Shown here piece after piece: positions 31,432-41,138 of a stretch of DNA of 64,000 nucleotides. The translations under genes and the position numbers were made by a program. The notes below the pieces were generated by a model. That model was not told the origin of the DNA, did no database searches, and worked only from the letters and a program-made list of their open reading frames with translations. Positions within the stretch are counted from its first letter, which is position 1. Every line of letters starts with the position of its first letter. The DNA is from CAZOWW01 sp964583765 (GTDB lineage: Bacteria > Actinomycetota > Actinomycetes > Actinomycetales > Kineosporiaceae): NCBI GenBank assembly GCA_964583765.1, contig CAZOWW010000008.1, positions 17,981 through 81,980 on the forward strand. The letters run 5' to 3'.

Positions 31432-34400
31432 CTAAGGGGTCGAACTCGCGGGCAGCGGTGTGCTCGCGGTGGTCACCGGTCGTGTGGTGGTCACCACAGG
31501 CTGGCTCTGCCCCGCCTTGCCTCCCTGTGCCTGTGCCGCGAGCGCGGCCGCGATGTCTGCCTGCAACCGCGACTGTGCCCGCCCGTACGCGGTGAAGTCC
31601 TGCCTGGCCAGGGCCGCCTTGCCGTCCTGAATGGCCTGCTGGGCATCCTGGAGCGCCCGGGCGAGGGCGACCTGCGCGGACGGCGGCAGCGTCGAGGACG
31701 AACTGGTCCCCGTGCTGGTGACCGTGGCCGTACTGGTGCTGGTGCCGGAGCCGGAACCCGTCGTGCTCCCACCCGACCCTGCGGTGGTCCCGCCCTCGAA
31801 CAGCGAGTCGAGGGCCTGGTCGAGGGTGTCCGCGAAGGCGACCTGCTCCCCGAACGCCACGATCACCTTCCGCAGGAGCGGATAGGAGTTGCTGCCCGTG
31901 CTGCGTCCGTAGATCGGCTGCACGTACAGCAACCCACCACCGACCGGGAGCGTGAGCAGGTTGCCGACATCCACGGCCGAGCCGCTCGCACCGTTGCCCG
32001 AGGACGATCCGTTCATGTTCTGGAGGTTCAGCTGGGTGGAGATGGCCGGGATCGCACGATAGTTGTTCACCACCTGCCCCGGAGCGGGCACGACCGTGTC
32101 CCGCGGCAGTTGCAACAAACGCAACTTGCCGTAACCGTCCCGGCGCACGCCGGTCTGGTCCCCGGCATTCGAGTCTGCCGCCAGGAACCCCGTGAGCACG
32201 TTTCGTGTGCCCGCGATGGTGTTCGGCGGGATGAAGTCCGAGGTCAGCGAGAACGCGGCGCTCGGGACACCCGGCATCGCCAGCGTGAGGTAGTACGGAG
32301 GCTGCGCCTGACCGCCGCTCGCCCGAGTCGGGTCATCCGGGATCTGCCAGAAGTCGGACCCGTTGAAGAACGAGCCGGCATCGGTCACGTGGTACTTGGT
32401 GAGGATCTTGCGCTGGACCTCGAACAGGTCCTCCGGGTACCGCAGATGTGCCATGAGGGCGCCGCTGATCGCGGACAGGGGCTTCACCGAGGTCGGGAAG
32501 ATCTTGCGCCAGGTCTGCAGGATCGGGTCCTTCTCGTCCCAGGCGTAGAGCGTGACGCTGCCGTCGTAGGCGTCCACGGTGGCCTTGACGGAGTTGCGAA
32601 TGTAGTTGATCTCCTGACCGCCCAGTGCGACGACGCTGTTGAACTGCGCCGTGAGCGTGTCGGACGTCGCATCCGCCATCGACTGCAACCGCGAGTAGGG
32701 GTACCGCGCGGTCGTGGTGTACCCGTCGACGATCCACACGATCCGGCCGTTCACCACCGAGGGGTAGGGATCGCCGTCCAGGGTCAGGTAGGGGGCGACC
32801 TTCTGCACCCGCGCGCGGGGGGTGCGGTCGTACATGATCCGCGAGTGGGAGTTGATCTGGCCGGAGAGCAGGATGTTCTGGTCCTTGAACTTCATCGCGT
32901 AGACGAGCCGGTTCCACCACGAACCCAGCGAGACGCCGCCCGAGCCCGTGTAGATGGTGGTCCGCTGGCCGCCGGGCCCGTTGTCGTCCGGGTAGTCCAG
33001 CTCGACCGGCTTGCCGCCCTCGGCCCCGCCCACGATCGAGTACTGCGGCGACTGCTCGCCGAAGTAGACCCGGGGCTCGTAGTTCCCCAACGCGCCGGTC
33101 GAGGGGATCCCCTGCTGGAAGAACACCGGCTTGCCGTCGGGCCCCTGCTGCGTGCCGTAGGCCGCCACGACACCGAAGCCGTGCGTGTAGACGAGGTGGT
33201 TGTTGAACCAGTTGCTCTGGGCCACGCCGTCCAGGCTCAGCTCGCGCACCGCGACGACCGTGTCCTGCTCCTTGCCCCCGATCGTGTACCGGTCGACGTC
33301 CAGGGCATCGGGGAAGGCGTAGTACTGCTTGTTCTGCTCCAACTGCCGGAACGTGGGGCTGATCAGGGCGGGGTCGAGCAGCCGGATCCCGGTCAGTGAC
33401 TTCGTGTCCGCCCGCAGGGTGCTCGCCGTCGCGGTGGTCTGTGCCCGGTAATCGGTCACGTCGATGTCGCCGAGCCCGTAGGCGTCCCGGGTCGCCGAGA
33501 TGTTGCGCTGGATGTACTCGCGCTCGTAGTTGAACTCGGTGGGGTGCACCGTGAACTGCTGGATGAAGGCGGGATAGAGGTTGCCGACCACGATCGCGCT
33601 CACCACGAGCAACGCCACCCCGTACAGCGGGATCAGGCGCCACCGGTCCGCGAATGCCGCGGCGACGAACAGGGCGGCCACGATCACCGCGATCACCGCG
33701 AGCACGGCCCTCGCGGTCAGCACGGCGTTGGCGTCGGTGTACGTCAGGCCCGTGATCCGGCTGGAGTTGTGGGTGCTCAGCGCGTACCGGCTGAGCCAGT
33801 AGCTGACCCCGCGCAGCAGCAGGAACACCGCCAGGAGCAGCCCGATGTGGCATCGTGCCGCCGCGCTGATCCGCCGACCGCTGCCCTGCAGGCGCAGGCC
33901 GCCGTACAGGTAGTGCGTGGCCAGCGCGCTGAGACCGGAGAGGATCACCACCGCGGTGCCGAACCCGACGAGGAACTGCAGCCAGGGCAGGGTGAAGACG
34001 AAGAAGCCGATGTCCTTGTGGAACTGCGGGTCGACCTGGTGGAACGGGACGCCGTTCCACCACAGGAGCAGGTTCTGCCACTGCTGGGTCGCCGAGGAAC
34101 CGGCGAAGAGCGCGAGCACCGCGGGCACGGCCACGGCGATCACCCGGCGCAGCGGCTCGACGGCATCCCGGTAACGATCCAGGCTCTCCTGCTCGGCCGA
34201 GACCGGCGCATAGATCGGCCGGGTGCGGTAGGCCACCACCAGACTGACCGCGACAGCGGCGCCCATGATGGCGGCGGCCCCGAGGAAGAGCCCGATCTGC
34301 GTGAACAGACGCGTCTCGTACACATCGAGGAAGTGCAGTTGGCGGTACCAGAGCACATCCGACCAGATCGAGGCAAACAGCGTACCCAGCACGACCAGGG

Positions 34401-34497
34401 CAACCAGCACCACCAGCGTGGGGATCAGCGGGCCTCGCCGACGGCGGCGCATGACAGGTCGCGAACCGGGATGCCCGGACTCCTGCTCGAAGCTCAC
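31432..34497 (-). CDS. UPF0182 family membrane protein
   Basis: A 1021-residue protein of the actinobacterial UPF0182 family (M. tuberculosis Rv3193c type). The N-terminal ~330 residues contain about seven transmembrane helices, starting LIPTLVVLVALVVLGTLFAS. A large extracytoplasmic region follows, with conserved-looking segments such as NYIRNSVKATVDAYDGSVTL and RYPEDLFEVQRKIL. The last ~130 residues are a Ser/Thr-rich linker and a helical tail (ARALQDAQQAIQDGKAAL). The function is unknown. GTG at 34497 is chosen as start; an ATG further in (MRRRRRGP) is an alternative. It lies downstream of the PDZ-protease gene on the same strand. Confidence 0.9.
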   Translation of the reverse strand: MSFEQESGHPGSRPVMRRRRRGPLIPTLVVLVALVVLGTLFASIWSDVLWYRQLHFLDVYETRLFTQIGLFLGAAAIMGAAVAVSLVVAYRTRPIYAPVSAEQESLDRYRDAVEPLRRVIAVAVPAVLALFAGSSATQQWQNLLLWWNGVPFHQVDPQFHKDIGFFVFTLPWLQFLVGFGTAVVILSGLSALATHYLYGGLRLQGSGRRISAAARCHIGLLLAVFLLLRGVSYWLSRYALSTHNSSRITGLTYTDANAVLTARAVLAVIAVIVAALFVAAAFADRWRLIPLYGVALLVVSAIVVGNLYPAFIQQFTVHPTEFNYEREYIQRNISATRDAYGLGDIDVTDYRAQTTATASTLRADTKSLTGIRLLDPALISPTFRQLEQNKQYYAFPDALDVDRYTIGGKEQDTVVAVRELSLDGVAQSNWFNNHLVYTHGFGVVAAYGTQQGPDGKPVFFQQGIPSTGALGNYEPRVYFGEQSPQYSIVGGAEGGKPVELDYPDDNGPGGQRTTIYTGSGGVSLGSWWNRLVYAMKFKDQNILLSGQINSHSRIMYDRTPRARVQKVAPYLTLDGDPYPSVVNGRIVWIVDGYTTTARYPYSRLQSMADATSDTLTAQFNSVVALGGQEINYIRNSVKATVDAYDGSVTLYAWDEKDPILQTWRKIFPTSVKPLSAISGALMAHLRYPEDLFEVQRKILTKYHVTDAGSFFNGSDFWQIPDDPTRASGGQAQPPYYLTLAMPGVPSAAFSLTSDFIPPNTIAGTRNVLTGFLAADSNAGDQTGVRRDGYGKLRLLQLPRDTVVPAPGQVVNNYRAIPAISTQLNLQNMNGSSSGNGASGSAVDVGNLLTLPVGGGLLYVQPIYGRSTGSNSYPLLRKVIVAFGEQVAFADTLDQALDSLFEGGTTAGSGGSTTGSGSGTSTSTATVTSTGTSSSSTLPPSAQVALARALQDAQQAIQDGKAALARQDFTAYGRAQSRLQADIAAALAAQAQGGKAGQSQPVVTTTRPVTTASTPLPASSTP

Positions 34498-34712
34498 GGC
34501 AGAAGAACTTACCCAGGTCCGGCCCGGTTCCCCACCCCTGTGGCCGGGAACGGCCAAGATGTCGCATCAGCGACCCTTGTGGAGAGCACCCCGAACGGCC
34601 GGGCGCCGCTCCCCGAGATATCCCCCGACACCCGTGACACCCTTCCCCGCGGCGTCCCTGGAGATCCGTCAGCGACCCGTCAGTGACCCGCTGGAGATCC
34701 GCCGGCGACCCG

Positions 34713-35915
34713 TCAGTGACCCGCGGAGGAGGCGTGGCAGGTGGGCAACCCGTCCAGGGCGCCCACGGCGATGCGGTCCACCGTCTCCCGGGCCTGCGTG
34801 AGCGTGCTGACCTCGAACACCCGCAGCCCGGAGGGGATGTGCCCGACCACCTCGTCGCAGTTGTCGGCGGGGGCCAGGAAGTAGTCGGCGCCGGCCCGTC
34901 GCGCGCCCACCATCTTCTGGCGGATTCCGCCGATGGGCCCCACCTGACCATCGACGACGATCTCCCCCGTCCCCGCGATCTTCTTGCCGCCCGTCATCGA
35001 GCCCGGCGTGAGGCGGTCGATGATCGAGAGCGCGAACATCATGCCGGCGCTGGGCCCACCGATGTTCTTGATCTGGAAGACCACCGGGACCGGGAAGACG
35101 AAGTCGTTGCGCACGACGATGCCGAAGATGGGCTGCTTGTCGACCACCGAGATCGGCACCTGCAGGTCCATCGTCCGGCCGTCCCGCACCACCTTCACGG
35201 CAACCCGTTCGCCGGCCACCACGGGTCGGAGCACGGACGCGCGGACGGCATCCCGCAGGGTGTCGGCGTCGCCGGTCGGGCGCCCGCCGACCGAGGTGAT
35301 GACGTCATCCACCTGCAGTACCGCTGAGGCGGGGTACTTCGCCTCCACCTCGCTCACCACGACCTTGATCCCGAGCTTGTAGCCCAGGGCGCGCAGCGCG
35401 GCGGCGGTCGCCTCCTGCTGGGAGTCGTCCATCTCCGCCTTGTTCTCCTGCGCCTGCTGCTGGGCGGTCGTGTGTTTCGGGAACAGCGCGGTCTCCGGCA
35501 ACACGGCCTCGGTGGGATCGAGCCAGCCGCTGAGTGCCTGCTCGAGAGTCACCCGATTACCGGGACCGCCCGACAGGCTCACGGTCGTCAGGTCGAGGGT
35601 GCCGCTGTTGTCCGGGTAGTCCTTGGTACTCCCACCGATCACGATCAGGGGCTTGCCGCCCACGTCGCCGAGCGTGTTGAGCACAGGACCCGGGCCCATG
35701 ACGGCGTACGGCACCGGCAGGAGGCTCACGACGGCCGCGCCGACCACCGCGACGATCCCGGACAGGACCATCAGCGCCGATCGAGGATCCAGCCCACGAC
35801 GTGCCGGTCCGTAGTCGGGGAGGATCCATGGTTGGAGCCCCGGCTGGCCGGGCTGGCTGGGCGCGCCCGAAGGCCACGATCCCTGGGGTTCCTGCGACGT
35901 CGGTCCCTGCGACAC
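34713..35915 (-). CDS. PDZ-domain Lon-like (S16) serine protease
   Basis: A 400-residue membrane-anchored protease of the YlbL/Rv3194c type. A disordered Pro/Gln-rich N-terminus leads to one transmembrane helix (ALMVLSGIVAVVGAAVVSLL, about 47-66). A PDZ domain follows (DVITSVGGRPTGDADTLRDA, about 205-270). The C-terminal Lon-like domain has the catalytic serine in GGPSAGMMFALSI (about 288) and lysine in GGIRQKMVGARRAG (about 330). It acts outside the membrane, with unknown substrates. It sits upstream of UPF0182 and divergent from the metalloprotease cluster, as in mycobacteria. Confidence 0.9.
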   Translation of the reverse strand: MSQGPTSQEPQGSWPSGAPSQPGQPGLQPWILPDYGPARRGLDPRSALMVLSGIVAVVGAAVVSLLPVPYAVMGPGPVLNTLGDVGGKPLIVIGGSTKDYPDNSGTLDLTTVSLSGGPGNRVTLEQALSGWLDPTEAVLPETALFPKHTTAQQQAQENKAEMDDSQQEATAAALRALGYKLGIKVVVSEVEAKYPASAVLQVDDVITSVGGRPTGDADTLRDAVRASVLRPVVAGERVAVKVVRDGRTMDLQVPISVVDKQPIFGIVVRNDFVFPVPVVFQIKNIGGPSAGMMFALSIIDRLTPGSMTGGKKIAGTGEIVVDGQVGPIGGIRQKMVGARRAGADYFLAPADNCDEVVGHIPSGLRVFEVSTLTQARETVDRIAVGALDGLPTCHASSAGH

Positions 35916-36002
35916 CGTGCGACCTCCCGCGGCGCCGTCCCTGGCACGCCGATCCGAAGCGAGTCCGACGGCACGCGGCGCACCGGACCTGGCGTGACCA
36001 GG

Positions 36003-37223
36003 TTAGGTGGTCGACCCGGAGATGCCACGTCCGTGCCGCCGACGACGGGCCTGTCGCACGAGCGCCGCGGTGCCGACGAGCGCGACGGCGGCCCCGGCCG
36101 CGCCCAGGGCGGCGTCCCGGCGGTCCGGACGGCGGATCACGCCGGTCCGGTGCCGGTGCACCTCCTCCAGCAGCACCGCCAGGCAGTCCTGGTTCGAGTA
36201 CCGGGGTACCCACCCCGCCGCGAGCAGGCGGGAGGCCCCCACCACCCACGGGTGGACGACGTAGGCCAGGTCCTCTGCGGGTGCCGCGAGCACGCCGACG
36301 CGATGCAGCCGTTCCGCCGTCCCGAAGGCCAGCCGCAGCGGCACCTCGACCCGACGCATCCCGGAGAGCCGCTCCACCTCGGCCGGCTTCAGCCAGCCGG
36401 GGCTGCCCACCGAGAACACGCCACCCAGTTCCGACTCCAGACAGGTCAGCGCCGCGGCAGCCAGGTCCTGCACGTGACAGAACTGCCAGGCAGTGCGTGC
36501 CCCGCGCACCGCGAGCAGCCGGGGCGCCTCGAACTGGCGGGTGGAGGGGGTGTCCACCCCGGGGCCGACGAGCGCCGCCGGCCGCAGGACCGTGCACACC
36601 GTGGATCCCGGAACGCGCCCACCTGCCCGGCCACCGGCGCGCCCACCGGTACGGCCATCGACCCGCCCACCCGTGCGCCCGCCCCGGCCCGCGAACTCGG
36701 TGACCAGGCGTTCCACCTCCACGAGATCTCCGACCAGGCCGTCGTCGAGGGCCGCGCGGACCGGTGCGTCCTCGGGCAGCGGCACCGGGTTGTCCGGCAG
36801 GGCCCCGAACACCATCGCGCTGGTCACCACCACCACGTGCCTGACGTCCGAGGCGGCCGCAGCCTCGAGGACGGCCCGCGCCCGCCGCAACAGGGTTGCC
36901 CGCCGCAGGCGTGGCTCGACCCCCAGGACCTCCTGGACGTCGGTGCAGGCGGCGATCTCCACCACGGCGTCCACCCCGTCCAGCGCGGCACGCATCGCCG
37001 CCGGGTCCTCGGGGTCCGCCTGCCGCCAGGTCGCCCCGGAGGCGAGCTCCATGGCCGGTCGGCGCGCACCGATCAGGACCACGGCACCTGGTCCGCCCTC
37101 GCACCCGACCGCAGCGGCCAGACATCTCGCCAGTACCTCGGCGCCTGCGCCGGTGACCGCAACCCGGGGAGGATCCGGTCGGGCGCTGCGCCCTGAGCGA
37201 ACCCCCGCACTCGAAGAAACCAC
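36003..37223 (-). CDS. NAD-dependent epimerase/dehydratase (SDR) family protein
   Basis: A 406-residue extended SDR-like protein. The N-terminal Rossmann motif is PRVAVTGAGAEVLARCLA rather than the standard GxxGxxG, followed by VDAVVEIAAC and RHVVVVTSAMVFGA. The middle (about 195-225) carries an insertion of repeated Gly-Gly-Arg units. The canonical Tyr-x-x-x-Lys is not clear, so catalysis is uncertain. A hydrophobic helix near the C-terminus (AALGAAGAAVALVGTAALV) followed by basic residues may anchor it to the membrane. It is divergent from the metalloprotease gene and matches its family's usual neighbourhood. Confidence 0.75.
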   Translation of the reverse strand: MVSSSAGVRSGRSARPDPPRVAVTGAGAEVLARCLAAAVGCEGGPGAVVLIGARRPAMELASGATWRQADPEDPAAMRAALDGVDAVVEIAACTDVQEVLGVEPRLRRATLLRRARAVLEAAAASDVRHVVVVTSAMVFGALPDNPVPLPEDAPVRAALDDGLVGDLVEVERLVTEFAGRGGRTGGRVDGRTGGRAGGRAGGRVPGSTVCTVLRPAALVGPGVDTPSTRQFEAPRLLAVRGARTAWQFCHVQDLAAAALTCLESELGGVFSVGSPGWLKPAEVERLSGMRRVEVPLRLAFGTAERLHRVGVLAAPAEDLAYVVHPWVVGASRLLAAGWVPRYSNQDCLAVLLEEVHRHRTGVIRRPDRRDAALGAAGAAVALVGTAALVRQARRRRHGRGISGSTT

Positions 37224-37628
37224 CGGCTCCCCCTCTCGCTACCGTGGAGTGGTCGGAGCACCACGTCCCAGCCACCACCGGAACCCTGCTCCGCCGTGGG
37301 CTGACCATAGCCGCCGGCCCTTGGGCCAGGGTCGTCCCGCGCCTGTGAGTCGATCGTTCGGGGGGCGACCGCCACCCCGACCATGCGAGCCGTCACCTCG
37401 GGTGTCCGCCGGACGACAGTCGGGAGCGCTCCCACCGGAACCAGCACTCGGCGTCACCAGTTCGCCGCGGTGCGGCATCACCAGTCCGACGCCGGGGATC
37501 GAGGGACACCGGCCCGGATCCGGGCAGCAGGGAACAGAGGCACGAAGGGCCGGATCCCGGCCCCGGGGAACGAACGACGGTGGCGAACCGTCGGGCAGAT
37601 ATCCAGTCACCGAATGCGCGAGGCGAGC
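37224..37628. other. Divergent promoter region
   Basis: These 405 bp separate the minus-strand SDR gene from the plus-strand metalloprotease gene. No gene, strong hairpin or repeat stands out; promoters for both directions are expected here. Confidence 0.4.
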
Positions 37629-39128
37629 ATGAGCGACCAGCCCGATCGGCCGGACGACGACACCCCCGACCCACTCCGCGCGCTGTTCGAGGCCCTGATG
37701 CGCGGGGAACTCCCCGGGCAACTGCCCGAGGGATTCACCCTGCCCGAAGGACTCACCCTGCCCGAGGGGTTCACCCTGTCCGCGGCCGGGCTGCCGGGCG
37801 AACTCCCGCCCGAACTGCAGGCCCTCGTGGGTGCGGTGCAGCAGGCGCTCACGCACGGCGGGGACGGCCCGGTGAACTGGGACCTGGCCCGGGACCTCGC
37901 GCGTCAGGCCGCCGCGGAGGGCGGCGATCCGAGCGTGGGTGAGCACGGCCACCGGCAGGTGGCCGAGGCCCTGCGGACCGCCGACCTGTGGCTCGACCGG
38001 GTGACCGACCTGCCCGCGACCAGCGCACGCACCCTGGCCTGGAGCCGCGCCGAATGGGTGGAGAACAGCCTCGACACCTGGAAGGTCGTCGTCGAACCGA
38101 TCGCCTCCAGCGTCGCCGACGCGATTGCGGGGGCGATGACCTCGCAGCTCCCCGAGGAGGCTCGGCCGATGATGTCCTCGGCCCTGCCGATGGTCCGACG
38201 CATCGGAGGCGCGTTCTTCGGTGCCCAGTTCGGACAGGCGCTCGGGGCCCTGGCACGTGAGGTCGTCGGCGGCACCGACGTCGGGCTGCCCTTGTTGCCC
38301 GCCGGGGGCGCCGCGCTGCTGCCGTCCAACGTGGCCGACTTCGGCGAAGGGCTGGGACTGCCCCTGGACGAGGTGCGCCTGTTCCTGGCCCTGCGCGAGG
38401 CGGCGCACGGTCGGCTCTTCACCGGCGTCGGGTGGCTGCGGGGCCATCTGCTGGGCGCGGTCGCCGAGTACGCCCGGGGCATCGCGATCGACAGCGACCG
38501 CATCGAGTCGGCGATCCGCGAGATCGACCCCACTGATCCCGATGCCCTGCGCGACGCCCTCGCCTCGGGGCTCTTCGAGCCCGAACGCACTCCCGGACAG
38601 CAGGCGGCCCTCGACCGGCTGGAGACCGCGCTCGCCCTCGTGGAGGGCTGGGTCGACGAGGTCGTGGACGCCGCGGCTCGCGGGGTCCTGCCGCACGCCT
38701 CGGCCCTGAGGGAGACGATCCGCCGTCGCCGCGCGGTGGGAGGCCCCGCCGAGCACGTCTTCGCTGCGCTGGTCGGCCTGGAACTGCGCCCGCGGCGACT
38801 GCGCGAGGCCGCGAACGTCTGGGCCGCCATGGCACGGGCGCACGGCATCAGCGGCCGGGATGCGCTCTGGGCCCACCCCGACCTGCTGCCCACCCAGGAG
38901 GCCCTCGCCGACCCCGAACTGTTCGCGGCCGGCGCCGGGCCGGCCGGGGCGGGCTCGGAACTCGACGCCGCACTCGAACGGCTGCTCAGCGAGGAGGACG
39001 CAGCGGCCGGTCCGCCACCCGGGGACGGCCCGGCCCGGCCCGAGGACCCGGCTCCCGGCGCCACCTCTGCGCGGCCCGACGACCCGGTTCCCGGCGATGA
39101 CCAGCCGAAACCCGGGCCGCCCCAGTGA
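37629..39128 (+). CDS. Zinc-dependent metalloprotease (DUF2342 family)
   Basis: A 499-residue protein of the actinobacterial DUF2342 / 'F420 biosynthesis-associated' family (Rv3195 type). Near the N-terminus LPEGFTLPEGLTLPEGFTLS is a short triplicated motif. The core has WVENSLDTWKVVVEPIAS, MVRRIGGAFFGAQFGQALG and the histidine-containing helix FLALREAAHGRLF, which aligns with the family's metal-binding helix. The C-terminal ~70 residues are Pro/Ala-rich and disordered. ATG at 37629 is chosen because the conserved family N-terminus begins there. The stop overlaps the Nudix GTG (coupling). Confidence 0.85.
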   Translation: MSDQPDRPDDDTPDPLRALFEALMRGELPGQLPEGFTLPEGLTLPEGFTLSAAGLPGELPPELQALVGAVQQALTHGGDGPVNWDLARDLARQAAAEGGDPSVGEHGHRQVAEALRTADLWLDRVTDLPATSARTLAWSRAEWVENSLDTWKVVVEPIASSVADAIAGAMTSQLPEEARPMMSSALPMVRRIGGAFFGAQFGQALGALAREVVGGTDVGLPLLPAGGAALLPSNVADFGEGLGLPLDEVRLFLALREAAHGRLFTGVGWLRGHLLGAVAEYARGIAIDSDRIESAIREIDPTDPDALRDALASGLFEPERTPGQQAALDRLETALALVEGWVDEVVDAAARGVLPHASALRETIRRRRAVGGPAEHVFAALVGLELRPRRLREAANVWAAMARAHGISGRDALWAHPDLLPTQEALADPELFAAGAGPAGAGSELDAALERLLSEEDAAAGPPPGDGPARPEDPAPGATSARPDDPVPGDDQPKPGPPQ

Positions 39129-39712
39129 CCGTGGACATCACCCCCGCCCAGTCGACGTCCGATTCCCGGGATCCGCTGCTCGCCGATGTCGAGGCAGTGC
39201 TGCACGCGGCACCTGAGCGGACCCCGGAGGAGCGTTTCGAGGCGTGGACGTGGCGAGCCCTGCTGCACCGTCACGGCGCGCAGCTGTGGAGCAGGGACTG
39301 CGCCCCGGCTCATCTGACGGCATCGGCCGCGGTACTCGATCACGACCTCACCCACTGCGCTCTCGTCCTGCACGGGCGGGTGCACAAGTGGCTGCAGCCG
39401 GGCGGTCATCTCGAACCCGGTGACACCGGCGCCGCAGCGGCGGCTGCCCGGGAGGTCGCCGAGGAGACCGGGCTCGTCGCGGAGGTCCCGCCGACGCTCC
39501 TGCGCCTGTCCCGTCACCGGGCACCGTGCCGCCCCGGCGTGGTCGACTGGCACCTGGACCTGCAGTTCCTGATCGTCTGCGCACGCACTCCGGTGCAGGT
39601 GAGCGACGAGAGCCACGACGCGGGCTGGTGGCCGCTGGACGCGTTGCCCGAACCGCTGGCGCCCGGGATCACCGATCTGCTCCACCTCGCCCGGCAACAG
39701 GCCGGCGGCTGA
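39125..39712 (+). CDS. Nudix hydrolase
   Basis: A 195-residue Nudix protein. The Nudix box begins GGHLEPGDTGAAAAAAREV and continues AEETGL (about residues 98-122). It follows the consensus except that the first glutamate position holds aspartate, while the REVAEETGL metal-binding core is intact. The N-terminal ~50 residues are helical. The substrate cannot be read from sequence. It is translationally coupled to the metalloprotease gene, as in related actinobacteria. Confidence 0.88.
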   Translation: MTVDITPAQSTSDSRDPLLADVEAVLHAAPERTPEERFEAWTWRALLHRHGAQLWSRDCAPAHLTASAAVLDHDLTHCALVLHGRVHKWLQPGGHLEPGDTGAAAAAAREVAEETGLVAEVPPTLLRLSRHRAPCRPGVVDWHLDLQFLIVCARTPVQVSDESHDAGWWPLDALPEPLAPGITDLLHLARQQAGG

Positions 39713-39803
39713 GCAACCGCTCGGGGACGGCGAGCCGCCGGCACTCCGCCCCCGGGCGACACTCCAGGTCCAGGAATTGCCGCGGCCCTCGCGGTGAGGG
39801 AGT

Positions 39804-41006
39804 GTGCAGTTCGTGGATCTCCCGGCAGACGACGTGCTCTCCCTACGGATGACCGCCCTGCTGCTGTCGCCGTCACGACCGGCCGCAGCGCCCGCGATCA
39901 GCCCTGGTCCGGCCGAAGGAGCCGCCCTGGGTCGCGGGACGGGCTCCCCCACGTCGGCCGCCCCGGCCCCGGACGTCGCCGGGGTGGTCACTTGGCTCGG
40001 CGCGATGCAGGCCCAGGATCTCGCCAGCGGGTTGTGGTCCCTGGGGATCCGCCTCCCCGGCGCGTCCCTCGCGGAGGTGGAGGCCGCGCTGGAGGCGGGT
40101 GAGGTGCTGCGCACCTGGCCCATGCGCGGCACGGTGCACTTCGTGCCCTCTCGCGACGCGCGGTGGATGGTGGAGATCCTCGGCGAGCGCCCGCTCGCCC
40201 GGGCCTCGTCGCGGCGAGCCGTCATCGGGCTCGACGGCGCGGTGGCGGATCGGGCGGTCGACGTGCTCGGCGAAGCGCTGGCCGGCGGCCGTCGGCTCAC
40301 CCGGGCCCAGTGTCTGGAGACCCTCGCCACCGCGGGGGTGCCCGTGCCCGGTCAGCACGGCTACCACCTGCTCTGGTACGCCAGCCAGCGCGGTGTCACC
40401 TGTATCGCGGGCTCGCTCGGCGGCGAACAGGCGTTCGCCCTGCTCGACGATTGGGCGCCGGATCCGCACCGTCCGGAGCGGGACGAGGCGCTGGGCATCA
40501 TCGCGCTGCGCTACTTCCGCGGCCACGGACCGGCGACCCGGCAGGACTTCACCCACTGGACCGGGCTCACCGCCGCGGATGCCCGGCGCGGCCTCGCGGT
40601 TGCCGGGGATGCGCTCACCACCGTACGCAGTGATGGTCGAGAACTGCATCTGGCCGCCGATCTCCTGGACCAGCACCGTGCCGCCCCCCAGCACCTGGGC
40701 GCCGACGACCTCCTGGCCGTGCCCGGCTTCGACGAGTACATGCTCGGATTCAAGGACCGCGCCCTCTTCCTCGCTCCCGAGCACCTCTCGGCCGTCGTCC
40801 CCGGCGGCAACGGGATCTTCCGGGCGACCCTCGTCCGCCAGGGCCGGGTGATCGGTACCTGGACCCGCGCCCTCGACCGGGGCGACGTCCTGGTGAAGCC
40901 GTTGCCGCTCGTCCCCCTCGACTCCACCGAGCAGCAGGCACTCGAAGACGCGTGGCTGCCCTTCGCCCGCTTCCACGGAGCCGGTCTGAGGGTGCAGTGG
41001 TCCTGA
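39804..41006 (+). CDS. Winged-helix protein of the AlkZ/AlkX (HTH_42) superfamily
   Basis: A 400-residue protein. MQAQDLASGLWSLGIRL (about residues 68-84) contains the Gln-x-Gln motif that is catalytic in AlkZ-type DNA glycosylases. RTWPMRGTVHFVP, WYASQRGVTCIAGS, RYFRGHGPATRQDFTHWTGL and VPGFDEYMLGFKDR are hallmarks of the superfamily. AlkZ relatives unhook interstrand crosslinks or remove alkylated bases, so a DNA repair role is likely; specificity is inferred. It lies 91 bp after the Nudix gene, probably in the same transcription unit, close to other repair genes of this region. Confidence 0.85.
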   Translation: MQFVDLPADDVLSLRMTALLLSPSRPAAAPAISPGPAEGAALGRGTGSPTSAAPAPDVAGVVTWLGAMQAQDLASGLWSLGIRLPGASLAEVEAALEAGEVLRTWPMRGTVHFVPSRDARWMVEILGERPLARASSRRAVIGLDGAVADRAVDVLGEALAGGRRLTRAQCLETLATAGVPVPGQHGYHLLWYASQRGVTCIAGSLGGEQAFALLDDWAPDPHRPERDEALGIIALRYFRGHGPATRQDFTHWTGLTAADARRGLAVAGDALTTVRSDGRELHLAADLLDQHRAAPQHLGADDLLAVPGFDEYMLGFKDRALFLAPEHLSAVVPGGNGIFRATLVRQGRVIGTWTRALDRGDVLVKPLPLVPLDSTEQQALEDAWLPFARFHGAGLRVQWS

Positions 41007-41138
41007 TCCGGACCGATCGGTCGGCGACCACCCGATTCCGGTCGCGACCCGCAGCAGGCAGCGACCGCGGACGGGAACACCGACGGCACGCTGGGGACTC
41101 AGTCGCCGGGCAGGAACACGGACGCCCACGCGTGGGAC

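Noticed and set aside
31252..33399. Plus-strand 715-codon frame opposite the UPF0182 gene
   Set aside because: It is an antisense shadow of the well-supported UPF0182 coding sequence, with Arg/Gly/Val-rich low-complexity translation.
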